This document shows, one piece after another, positions 1-5,489 of a stretch of 13,842 nt of DNA. The DNA lies in the NCBI GenBank assembly GCA_002411175.1, contig DHRN01000103.1, forward strand, positions 93,671-107,512, read 5' to 3'. Source of the stretch: Anaerolineaceae bacterium UBA5311. GTDB lineage: Bacteria; Chloroflexota; Anaerolineae; Anaerolineales; Anaerolineaceae. How positions within the stretch are numbered: position 1 is the stretch's first letter; each line of letters begins with the position of its first letter. The position numbers and the translations under genes were made by a program. Under the pieces are notes generated by a model. That model was given only the letters and a program-made list of their open reading frames with translations. It made no database searches and was not told the DNA's origin.

Positions 1-20
1 GGACAAGCCGCATTCCCTAC
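1..20. repeat. Truncated copy of dispersed intergenic hairpin repeat
   Basis: The first 20 bases (GGACAAGCCGCATTCCCTAC) match the loop and right arm of the hairpin repeat found complete at 13762-13783, with one change in the arm (CGTTCC to CATTCC). The left arm lies outside the window. Orientation is the same as for the copies at the far end of the window and opposite to the copies at 10274-10418. Confidence 0.7.
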
Positions 21-76
21 GAATAGGTGGCGTCGGTCATACCGCTAACTATAGAAACTGGACCAATGGGGGGAGC

Positions 77-98
77 GCACAACAAACACTTGTTGTGC
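77..98. promoter_or_regulatory. Perfect 9-bp inverted repeat upstream of the CapA-like gene
   Basis: GCACAACAA (77-85), a four-base loop, then TTGTTGTGC (90-98) make a perfect 9-bp inverted repeat. Neither strand has a T-run after it, so it does not look like a terminator. It lies about 45 bases upstream of a TATAAT box (143-148) and could be an operator or activator site for the gene starting at 172. The role is inference. Confidence 0.4.
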
Positions 99-142
99 TG
101 GCACAAAACCTATATCCAAAAAGAGCGAAAGTTGTTTCACGT

Positions 143-148
143 TATAAT
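143..148 (+). promoter_or_regulatory. Candidate -10 box of the CapA-like gene
   Basis: A perfect TATAAT lies 24 bases before the GTG start at 172. No convincing -35 hexamer is present 16-18 bases upstream, which would fit an activated promoter. The call rests on the -10 match and its position alone. Confidence 0.4.
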
Positions 149-171
149 CATATCCGTTCGGAAGGTGAGAT

Positions 172-1851
172 GTGATCAAAAGACAAACAACCCAAATTAT
201 TATCTTCCTGGCGGTTTTCGTGCTTCTTTTTGCCGCTTGTGACCCATTACAGCAGCCATCCCAAACAACACCCACAACAACCAAACCAACTCTTCCACCA
301 ACCACAACCCCAGGCGCCAATCTCCCTGCCGCAACCCCAACCGAGCACGCCCTGACAATTTGGTTTGATCCCGCGCTGCCTTCTGATCTGTTGGAAGGAG
401 AAATTCGTACCTTTTATGATCAATATGGAAGTTCTGAAGAAAGCGCAACGTTCAGGCTGACCTTTAACCCCGAACAGGAACTCAGCCGCTGGGTCTTCGC
501 CCTTGTTGCCCCGTTCACCACTGTGCAAGATTCGGTTTCACACGAAGAATTCCAAAATTTCTGGCAAAACGGCTCGGATCTTTCTGTTACAGAGCTGGTG
601 ATGGAGCAATCCACCCTGGAAATGCTTACTGCCATCTACGGCACCCCACATGGACAGATATCTGCTTTAACTCCGGGTGAGATGCTCGGGTATCGCATCA
701 CACGCACAAATGCCTGGGCGGTGGTTCCCTTCCAGCAGATCCAGCCAACCTGGAAAGTGATTGCCATTGATGGTGTTTCCCCTCTTCGTAAAGATTTCGA
801 CCCCTCCGGTTATCCGTTAAGCTTTGGATTCGGCTTGTCTGTGGCTGCGGAAACACAGGCAGACAAAGCCACCGTTGACGCCATGGCTGCCAAACTCCAG
901 GCAATTTTGCCAAAAACAAATCGCGACGAGGAAAAGCTGACCACGGTTATCCTCACCGGTGTTACCGCGCTTACCCGTGCAACCGCGAAAGAAATGGAGC
1001 TCTACGGTGTTTTGAGTCCCGCCGAGTCTGTAAGCGAAGTGATGCGCGAAGCTGATATAGCCCATGTGAGCAACGAGGTGCCTTTTGCCAGCGATTGTCC
1101 TGCTCCTCAATGGGTTCAAAGTGACCTGAGATTTTGCTCTGACGTGCGCTATATCGATCTAATGCGTGAAATTGGAACCGATGTTGTCGAGTTAACCGGT
1201 GACCATTTCGCCGATTGGGGTCCGGAACCGATGTATCTTACTCTTGAAATGTATCGTGATGAAGGCTGGTCATATTATGGCGGTGGTTGGGATCTTGACG
1301 AAGCTCGCCAACCGTTGAAAATTGAGCATAATGGGAACAATATCGCCTTTTTAGGCTGCAACGCCAAAGCACCGGGCTATGCGACTGCCAGCGAAACTGT
1401 GCCTGGTGCGCTGCATTGTGATATGGAAGATATGGCGGCAAAAGTAAAGGCGCTTGACGAAGAAGGCTATCTTGTGATCGTCACCTTTCAGCATCAGGAA
1501 ATATACCGTTGGCACCCGACAGAGCAGATGATCGCGGATTCAAGACGGATGGTCGAAGCCGGGGCGGATGTTGTGAGTGGCAGCCAGGCGCACGTTCCCC
1601 ATATTTATGAGTTCTACCAGGATGGCTTCATCCACTATGGACTTGGAAACCTCTTTTTTGACCAGTTGGGCTGGTTCGATAATTCGAACAAAGCTTTTCT
1701 CGACCGTCATGTTTTCTATGATGGGAAATACATTGGTGTGGAGCTGCTCACAGCACAGTTTTTCAATTGGTCCACCCCCACACTAATGACCCCCGAAGCC
1801 AGGGGAGAACTGCTGAACGAATTGTTTGAAAATAGCAGTCAGTTTCAATAA
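172..1851 (+). CDS. CapA-superfamily lipoprotein with N-terminal substrate-binding-like region
   Basis: The 559-residue product is predicted to be an exported, lipid-anchored protein. Residues 1-23 form a signal peptide (MIKR, hydrophobic core, then LFAAC with the lipid-modified Cys at 23). Residues 24-58 are a Pro/Thr-rich linker. Residues about 59-245 resemble the periplasmic-binding-protein fold seen fused to CapA domains in some Chloroflexota; that part is weakly supported. Residues about 255-535 match the CapA (PgsA-like, metallophosphatase-fold) family. SNEVPF is at 300-305, TGDHFADWG at 342-350, GSQAHV at 470-475 and YGLGNLFFDQ at 489-498. The usual GDVM metal motif reads LTGVTA (261-266), so the acidic ligand is missing and catalysis may be altered or lost. 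CapA homologues act in polyglutamate or capsule metabolism, but the substrate here is unknown. The start is GTG at 172, behind GGAAGGTGAG; an ATG at 170 runs straight into a stop. The gene appears to be transcribed alone. Confidence 0.85.
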   Translation: MIKRQTTQIIIFLAVFVLLFAACDPLQQPSQTTPTTTKPTLPPTTTPGANLPAATPTEHALTIWFDPALPSDLLEGEIRTFYDQYGSSEESATFRLTFNPEQELSRWVFALVAPFTTVQDSVSHEEFQNFWQNGSDLSVTELVMEQSTLEMLTAIYGTPHGQISALTPGEMLGYRITRTNAWAVVPFQQIQPTWKVIAIDGVSPLRKDFDPSGYPLSFGFGLSVAAETQADKATVDAMAAKLQAILPKTNRDEEKLTTVILTGVTALTRATAKEMELYGVLSPAESVSEVMREADIAHVSNEVPFASDCPAPQWVQSDLRFCSDVRYIDLMREIGTDVVELTGDHFADWGPEPMYLTLEMYRDEGWSYYGGGWDLDEARQPLKIEHNGNNIAFLGCNAKAPGYATASETVPGALHCDMEDMAAKVKALDEEGYLVIVTFQHQEIYRWHPTEQMIADSRRMVEAGADVVSGSQAHVPHIYEFYQDGFIHYGLGNLFFDQLGWFDNSNKAFLDRHVFYDGKYIGVELLTAQFFNWSTPTLMTPEARGELLNELFENSSQFQ

Positions 1852-1855
1852 ACAT

Positions 1856-1881
1856 AAACCAGCCTTCATTGGCGTGGTTTT
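1856..1881 (+). terminator. Probable Rho-independent terminator after the CapA-like gene
   Basis: AAACCAGCC and GGCGTGGTTT pair with one bulged base around a TTCATT loop, and the 3' arm runs into TTTT. It begins 5 bases after the stop codon. The T-tract is short, so termination may be partial. Confidence 0.5.
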
Positions 1882-2162
1882 AGGCAGCGCGCCATGATGG
1901 ATATAATCCACATGGTAGATGCAGAACGTATGGAGGGTGAAGATAAGGTGGTAAATGTGTTGCGCGTTAGGCTTAGCGTTTATTGTCTTTGGTTTATGAA
2001 TTGTTTTATTGGTGATTTTCCAAGTGATTGTGAGTGATACTTCTCCTGAAAGCACGGTAGTGAATTCGTAAGCAATTCAAAAACTTGCTCTGCAATCGTT
2101 TAATTTAGTAACCTTTCATCGCGCTCACCTCCATCTTATTGGAGGATTGTCCTTTGCGCGGC
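1882..2162. other. Gene-poor spacer between convergent genes
   Basis: No convincing gene is seen. A 47-codon plus-strand frame opening at ATGATGG (about 1893) has no ribosome binding site or recognisable product. At 2128-2145, CCTCCA and TGGAGG form a 6-bp hairpin with a TCTTAT loop, and CGCGC/GCGCG arms lie further out (about 2120-2124 and 2155-2159). It sits just past the 3' end of the minus-strand zinc-ribbon gene and may mark its transcript end, although no T-run follows. The segment is more AT-rich than the gene before it. Confidence 0.5.
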
Positions 2163-2378
2163 CTACTTTTTTAGACCCTTTATTAAATAGACTGTCCCTT
2201 TCAAAAGTCTTGGACCGAGTTTTTTAACAACAGCGGACAATCCAAGTGCCCCAACCGGAGCAGCCACAGAAATGCCTATCTTTTGACACCTTGGGCATAA
2301 TCTAATATTTTCATCTGGATTTGTAAGGATCCTTCCACAAGTCAAGCACGTTCTATTACCCTTCTCTGTTTTCTCCAT
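2163..2378 (-). CDS. Small zinc-ribbon protein with hydrophobic C-terminal half
   Basis: The family is not recognised. The predicted product has 71 residues. The N-terminal half holds two CxxC pairs (CLTC at residues 11-14 and CPRC at 28-31), a typical four-Cys zinc ribbon. The C-terminal half has a Gly/Ala/Val-rich hydrophobic stretch (about 35-51) followed by a Lys/Arg-rich helix, so it may sit at a membrane or bind another protein or nucleic acid. The start chosen is the ATG at 2378, with GGAGG upstream (GCGGAGGATATTGGTA before ATG). It overlaps the last 23 bases of the 381-residue gene in another frame, which suggests translational coupling. An in-frame start at 2423 would add 15 residues inside the upstream gene but has no better ribosome site. 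Confidence 0.7.
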   Translation of the reverse strand: MEKTEKGNRTCLTCGRILTNPDENIRLCPRCQKIGISVAAPVGALGLSAVVKKLGPRLLKGTVYLIKGLKK

Positions 2379-3501
2379 TACCAATATCCTCCGCAGAAAC
2401 GATAAATACACCATTGTTAACACCAGCGTTGATGCCTAATTCCAAGGCACTCATGCCCGATTCCAGAGCAGGTTTCATCTCTTGTGAAAAATTGTACCAA
2501 CAATTCCGATTGGCTTTATTATAGGGGAAGTAATCGTGGATTAATGCTACAGTTGATAACCCCTTTTTTGTGACAGGTTTGGTAAAGAAGTCATACATTG
2601 CATGTTGGTATTGTTGCAACACTTCCCTGGCAGTTTCAGTATCACCCAGATACTCCAGCAACTGCATTCGAACACCTGCATATTTCGTGGCGATTTGCAT
2701 ATCACTTACTAAATATTCGATATACCTGTTAATCGGCTTTCCAGGCAGCAAAAATGGATTGTTTGTATTTTCTGCGAAACATTTTGATGTTGTTTCCATA
2801 TCCTGATAAACCGCGTTCAAAGCAGACCTGACATTTCCATCTGCCTCTTTAAGCATCTGTATGCGTTCGCTTTCGGATTCTTTGGTTTCAGCTTCGAGTA
2901 CCAACGATCTCGCATTCAGGAACGGAACGATTATGTCACGGTCCCTGTCCTTCTCAATCTGGTATGTCTGGAATTCTTGAATATCTGCCAATTGCGTGTA
3001 AATCTGTCGCATCTGCAGCTGATTGCCAATACTTCTTAATGTTTCAATATTGTCAAGAGTGTTGATCACCTTCTTTAAAGTTATATCTTTCACGCGAACA
3101 TCGTTTTCATCCAGAATCACAGCTCGTAAGTTGCCATCTACCTGTCTGGAATTTCCGATCTTATAGATGCCTTCTCTTAACTTCGTTTTAATGTCAACTG
3201 ACAAATTATCGAAATCAGGTATCAGTGTAATTTCGCCTTTAATTACAACATCAGCACGATGAAGAACTTCATTGATGATTCCCAAATCAGCAACAGGAAG
3301 TTCTGTTACTACTGACAAATTGCTCTGCTCTTTTATGGATAATGACATCTGCTGTATGTACCCGTCAAAAAAATCACTCATTGCAGTAATGTCCCGACCG
3401 TACTTATCCTCTTCTGTCTTAAAGATAACAAGAGACCTGGCAGATCCAGTGTTTGCTATCCTGACGCTATCGGCTCTGTTCTTTTCATCGAATTCATGCA
3501 T
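2356..3501 (-). CDS. Unknown 381-residue protein of the AT-rich cassette
   Basis: This protein is not recognised, and no function is proposed. It has no signal peptide and no clear membrane segment, so it is probably cytoplasmic. Residues about 22-145 alternate short hydrophobic strands and polar turns (for example ADVVIKGEITLIPDF at 83-97 and LRAVILDENDVRVKDITL at 125-142), suggesting a beta-rich or mixed domain. Residues about 145-310 look helical with many charged residues (for example EAETKESESERIQMLKEA at 203-220). The last 70 residues have scattered aromatics and a Cys-Trp pair (334-335). The ATG at 3501 follows GGGGAG by about 10 bases. The gene overlaps the preceding open frame by 8 bases (ATGCATGA) and the next gene by 23 bases, so the three look like one translationally coupled unit. 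Base composition is visibly richer in A and T than the housekeeping genes, which is consistent with horizontal acquisition. Confidence 0.75.
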   Translation of the reverse strand: MHEFDEKNRADSVRIANTGSARSLVIFKTEEDKYGRDITAMSDFFDGYIQQMSLSIKEQSNLSVVTELPVADLGIINEVLHRADVVIKGEITLIPDFDNLSVDIKTKLREGIYKIGNSRQVDGNLRAVILDENDVRVKDITLKKVINTLDNIETLRSIGNQLQMRQIYTQLADIQEFQTYQIEKDRDRDIIVPFLNARSLVLEAETKESESERIQMLKEADGNVRSALNAVYQDMETTSKCFAENTNNPFLLPGKPINRYIEYLVSDMQIATKYAGVRMQLLEYLGDTETAREVLQQYQHAMYDFFTKPVTKKGLSTVALIHDYFPYNKANRNCWYNFSQEMKPALESGMSALELGINAGVNNGVFIVSAEDIGNGENREG

Positions 3502-3751
3502 TTATATATGTCTCCCCACTACTGCGCACATCCTTTGAAAAAAAATGATCCTTCACCTGGTGGTCAATCATATTCTGTGTGTAATTAGAGATGATTATCA
3601 ATTTAATTTCCTTGATGAGGACGTCTCTCATCTTGAAAGCATTCTTTATTATTTTACCAGCAACATCGTCATTATTAGTATTGATCTGAAAAATTTCATT
3701 CCCGAGTTTCTTGAAACAACTATTAATCTGAATAACGGTAAAGTCGTTCAA
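3494..3751 (-). CDS. Possible small gene heading the cassette; start uncertain
   Basis: An 85-codon open frame ends in ATGCATGA, overlapping the start of the 381-residue gene by 8 bases. That arrangement is typical of coupled genes and is the main support. The product is not recognised. It is Lys/Asn/Ile-rich (for example FKMRDVLIKEIKLIIISNYT), as expected for AT-rich coding sequence. The only available start at this point is a TTG with no ribosome binding site. The same frame stays open upstream to a TAA near 3847 but contains no ATG or GTG there. The gene may therefore start unusually, start at the internal ATG (residue 41), have lost its 5' end, or not be real. A perfect TTGACA on the minus strand lies upstream (3863-3868). 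Confidence 0.4.
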   Translation of the reverse strand: MNDFTVIQINSCFKKLGNEIFQINTNNDDVAGKIIKNAFKMRDVLIKEIKLIIISNYTQNMIDHQVKDHFFSKDVRSSGETYINA

Positions 3752-3841
3752 AAAGTAAAAAACTGTGAAAGGGCAAATGATAACTAAAAATTTCTTTGAC
3801 TCAATCTGAGAGCTCTTTGTGAAACTTGCGTGGAGATTGCT

Positions 3842-3868
3842 TTTTTATTCTCCTGAGAATCCTGTCAA
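3842..3868 (-). promoter_or_regulatory. Candidate promoter of the AT-rich cassette
   Basis: Read on the minus strand, a perfect TTGACA (3863-3868) is followed 15 bases later by TAAAAA (3842-3847). The spacing is shorter than ideal and the -10 is weak, but it is the best promoter-like pair upstream of the cassette. Confidence 0.35.
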
Positions 3869-4014
3869 CTCCTGGCTCAGATAAATGATTAAGCAAGAGT
3901 GAAATTAGGACGGGAGAATTCAGTTGAAATGAGAAAATGTTGCATATTTCAAGTTTAGAGAGGTTGTGCGTATGATCTTTCCACGGCTGAGAATTGCACA
4001 TTTTAAAAGTTCAT

Positions 4015-4066
4015 GGGCTATCTCCGTAATTAGTGGCAAATTTGCCCTAATTTTGGACCATAGCCC
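4015..4066. repeat. 52-base imperfect palindrome between the cassette and tRNA-Glu
   Basis: The outer arms GGGCTAT (4015-4021) and ATAGCCC (4060-4066) pair perfectly. Inside, TCC/GGA (4023-4025 with 4055-4057) and AATTAG/CTAATT (4028-4033 with 4047-4052) pair. The centre is the perfect palindrome GGCAAATTTGCC (4035-4046). In all about 20 pairs form with small bulges. It lies 27 bases past the CCA end of tRNA-Glu. It could terminate the tRNA transcript, although only a short T/A stretch follows on the minus strand, or be a small repeat element or protein-binding site. Confidence 0.75.
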
Positions 4067-4093
4067 AGTCCCAACAAGGAAATATATAATTAC

Positions 4094-4168
4094 TGGTGCT
4101 CCTACCGGGACTCGAACCCGGGTTTTAGCCTTGAAAGGGCCGCGTCCTAACCACTAGACCATAGGAGC
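4094..4168 (-). tRNA. tRNA-Glu (anticodon UUC), CCA encoded
   Basis: On the minus strand the sequence folds as a tRNA. The acceptor stem is GCTCCTA (4168-4162) with TAGGAGC, the discriminator base is A, and the D-arm contains TAGTGGTTA. The anticodon loop is CTTTCAA with anticodon TTC. The T-arm is CCGGG-TTCGAGT-CCCGG. The base before the discriminator completes a normal 7-bp acceptor stem, and CCA is encoded at 4096-4094. The outermost anticodon-stem pair is mismatched (C27 with A43). It reads glutamate codons GAA and GAG. A promoter lies just upstream (4181-4209). Confidence 0.97.
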
Positions 4169-4180
4169 ATCAAGAGGGCA

Positions 4181-4209
4181 ATTCTACACGAGGTTTTCAG
4201 TCAAGTCAA
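4181..4209 (-). promoter_or_regulatory. Promoter of tRNA-Glu
   Basis: On the minus strand TTGACT (4209-4204) and TAGAAT (4186-4181) are separated by exactly 17 bases. The -10 box ends 12 bases before the tRNA 5' end, leaving a leader of about 6 bases. AT-rich sequence just upstream of the -35 (about 4212-4231, with TTTTTT and ATTTT tracts on the minus strand) could act as an UP element. Confidence 0.75.
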
Positions 4210-4244
4210 GGCAAAATTGGAAAAAATTCCAGATACAGCGATTC

Positions 4245-4254
4245 TGCCCGGGCA
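4245..4254. repeat. 10-bp perfect palindrome TGCCCGGGCA
   Basis: A self-complementary TGCCCGGGCA lies between the DUF488 stop codon and the tRNA-Glu promoter. It may be a protein-binding site or chance. There is no T-run next to it, so it is not a simple terminator. Confidence 0.3.
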
Positions 4255-4278
4255 ATGATAACCTCTCCCACAGAAAAG

Positions 4279-4638
4279 TTATGCCTGTTTGTCCAAATAA
4301 TCCCGCAGTACTACTGCCTGGTTGTGCTCAGTATCTTTAGCGCTGTAGAGCAAGGTAACTGTGGTTTCTTTGCTCTTCGCGCGTAACTGAGAGATAGCTT
4401 CCTGCGCTTCGGTATTAGCATCAAGCTCTTTATCATATCTTCTGGCAAATTCAGCGAACTTTTCTGGAATGTGACCAAACCATTCACGCAACTCAGTTGA
4501 AGGAGCCACGGCTTTGTACCATTCATCCAGCCGAGCTTTCTCTTTTGATACGCCTCGCGGCCAGATGCGGTCGACCAGTACCCGCCAGCCATCGTTTGGA
4601 TCATAGTCTTCATAAATCCGTTTTATTTTGAAACTCAT
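4279..4638 (-). CDS. DUF488 family protein (YeaO-like)
   Basis: The product has 119 residues, the usual size for this family. Hallmarks are GWRVLVDRIWPRGVSK (17-32), the PSTELREWFGH block (46-56), the FARRYDKEL block (64-72) and VTLLYSAKD (94-102) followed by the conserved Asn at 106. The biochemical role of DUF488 proteins is not firmly established. They are small, soluble, probably cytoplasmic proteins, and no export signal is seen here. The ATG at 4638 follows AGGAGG with 6 bases between, an ideal ribosome site. The gene stands alone, divergent from the ribosomal protein operon and in the same direction as tRNA-Glu. A 13-bp inverted repeat, TTTCCATTGGAAA, lies in its leader (4664-4676). 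Confidence 0.9.
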   Translation of the reverse strand: MSFKIKRIYEDYDPNDGWRVLVDRIWPRGVSKEKARLDEWYKAVAPSTELREWFGHIPEKFAEFARRYDKELDANTEAQEAISQLRAKSKETTVTLLYSAKDTEHNQAVVLRDYLDKQA

Positions 4639-4663
4639 CGTGTTCCTCCTATTGGGAAGTATG

Positions 4664-4676
4664 TTTCCATTGGAAA
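4664..4676. promoter_or_regulatory. Operator-like inverted repeat TTTCCATTGGAAA
   Basis: Two perfect 6-base arms flank a single central base, 26 bases upstream of the DUF488 start. The repeat overlaps TTGGAA (4670-4675), which stands 16 bases before a perfect TATAAT (4692-4697) on the plus strand. A repressor bound here could affect a second, upstream plus-strand promoter as well as the DUF488 gene. This is inference from position and symmetry only. Confidence 0.35.
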
Positions 4677-4697
4677 TTTAGTGTATCGCGGTATAAT
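4670..4697 (+). promoter_or_regulatory. Possible second plus-strand promoter upstream of rplU
   Basis: TTGGAA (4670-4675) and a perfect TATAAT (4692-4697) are separated by 16 bases and point toward rplU. It would add about 80 bases to the leader made from the stronger promoter at 4748-4776. Confidence 0.35.
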
Positions 4698-4747
4698 TTG
4701 AAATGCGAGAAAAAAGAGAGGCATTCTCCCACGATCGTGATTTTTAC

Positions 4748-4776
4748 TTGACACTCCCCGCCAAGCGTTGTAAAAT
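4748..4776 (+). promoter_or_regulatory. Main promoter of rplU-rpmA-rpmE
   Basis: A perfect TTGACA (4748-4753) and TAAAAT (4771-4776) are separated by exactly 17 bases, an almost ideal sigma-70-type promoter. Transcription should start near 4783 and give a leader of about 104 bases before rplU. Confidence 0.85.
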
Positions 4777-4787
4777 AATGAGTCGTT

Positions 4788-4868
4788 GCCCCAGCAATTG
4801 TTGGCTGGGGTTACTTATGTAACCAACTTTCCCGGTGATGGGCGGTGAAACGCTCTGAAACTGGTTAA
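4788..4868 (+). promoter_or_regulatory. Structured leader of rplU, candidate autoregulatory element
   Basis: The leader contains CCCCAGC (4789-4795) pairing with GCTGGGG (4804-4810). It also contains GGTTAC (4809-4814) pairing with GTAACC (4819-4824); the two stems share two bases and cannot both form fully. Further on, GCG/CGC closes a GTGAAA loop (about 4842-4853). AACCA (4821-4825) can pair with TGGTT (4862-4866) near the ribosome site, offering an alternative fold. L21 leaders with regulatory structure are known in Firmicutes. Whether this one binds L21 or another ligand is inference. Confidence 0.5.
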
Positions 4869-4886
4869 GTGAAGATTGGAGAGAGA

Positions 4887-5204
4887 ATGAAATATGCAAT
4901 TATTGAAGCGGGCGGTAAACAATACCGTGCCGAAGAAGGGAAACTGATCACAGTCGACCTTCTTCCCGCACAAATCGGCGATGAGATCGTTCTCGACCAG
5001 GTTGTATTGCTGGTCGATGGCGACTCTGTGACAGTAGGTACCCCTTACATCAAAGGGGCAAGTTGTAAAACCACGGTTGATGACCAGATCAAAGGTAAGA
5101 AGATTTTAGTGTTTAAGTACAAACCACGGATCAATTATCGCAAAAAATCCGGACATCGTCAAAAGTACACCCGATTGATGGTTGAATCAATCGTAATGGA
5201 GTAG
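4887..5204 (+). CDS. rplU: 50S ribosomal protein L21
   Basis: The 105-residue protein is the usual bacterial L21 length and binds 23S rRNA in the large subunit. Recognisable blocks are MKYAIIEAGGKQYRAEEGK at the N-terminus, the central DQVVLLVDGDSVTVGTPY segment and the basic C-terminal KYKPRINYRKKSGHRQKYT segment. The ATG at 4887 is chosen because GGAGAGAG lies just before it and the protein begins as in homologues. An in-frame GTG at 4869 would add six residues that include the ribosome site. rpmA begins 4 bases after the stop, so the two are co-transcribed and probably coupled. The structured leader upstream suggests feedback control. Confidence 0.97.
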   Translation: MKYAIIEAGGKQYRAEEGKLITVDLLPAQIGDEIVLDQVVLLVDGDSVTVGTPYIKGASCKTTVDDQIKGKKILVFKYKPRINYRKKSGHRQKYTRLMVESIVME

Positions 5205-5208
5205 TGAA

Positions 5209-5484
5209 ATGGCACACAAGAAAGGTGGCGGGTCATCCCGCAACGGACGAGATAGCAAGGGGCAGCGCCTCGGCATCAAAAAATATGGCGGCGAAAAAGT
5301 AATAAGCGGCAATATCCTGGTTCGCCAGCACGGAACCAAAATTCATCCCGGATGGAATGTCGGTCAGGGGCGTGATTACACCTTGTTTGCCACAATTGAA
5401 GGTTTTGTGAAATACGAAACTATCGCTGGTGGTCGCAAGCGTGTTCATGTCTATGAAACGCCTGATGGACCCGCGAAAGGCTAA
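5209..5484 (+). CDS. rpmA: 50S ribosomal protein L27
   Basis: The product has 91 residues, close to the family norm. It starts directly with MAHKKGGGSSRNGRDS, so it is the non-extended form whose N-terminal tail reaches toward the peptidyl transferase centre; there is no cleavable leader of the Firmicutes type. The conserved RLGIKKYGGEKVISGNILVR and GRDYTLFATIEGFVKYE segments are present. Its ribosome site (GGAG) overlaps the end of rplU, and rpmE starts 5 bases after its stop, giving the order L21-L27-L31. Confidence 0.98.
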   Translation: MAHKKGGGSSRNGRDSKGQRLGIKKYGGEKVISGNILVRQHGTKIHPGWNVGQGRDYTLFATIEGFVKYETIAGGRKRVHVYETPDGPAKG

Positions 5485-5489
5485 GAACG

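Noticed and set aside
27..320. Short open frames on both strands around the CapA-like gene start
   Set aside because: They overlap the signal peptide and Pro/Thr linker of the lipoprotein; the low-complexity ACA/CCA sequence keeps other frames open by chance.
3545..3787. Plus-strand open frame of 80 codons
   Set aside because: It is antisense to the frame that overlaps the 381-residue gene, has no Shine-Dalgarno sequence, and resembles nothing I know. It cannot be fully excluded because both strands of this AT-rich segment are open.
3801..4001. Minus-strand open frame of 66 codons upstream of the cassette
   Set aside because: It has no ribosome binding site or recognisable product, and its start is close to the 52-base palindrome. 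At most it could be a remnant of a longer gene.
1852..4093. Second copy of the tRNA-Glu 3' end as an attachment site for the AT-rich cassette
   Set aside because: I looked for a repeat of the tRNA 3' segment on the far side of the cassette and did not see one, so integration at the tRNA remains only a possibility from position and base composition.
3966..4157. Plus-strand open frame of 63 codons ending in GTRTRVLALKGPRPNH
   Set aside because: It is the antisense translation of the tRNA-Glu gene. Peptides of the GxRTRV type are a well-known false call over tRNAs.
4218..4231. TGGAA-AAAA-TTCCA hairpin as the DUF488 terminator
   Set aside because: The stem is only 5 bp and AT-rich. The stretch fits better as AT-rich upstream sequence of the tRNA-Glu promoter.
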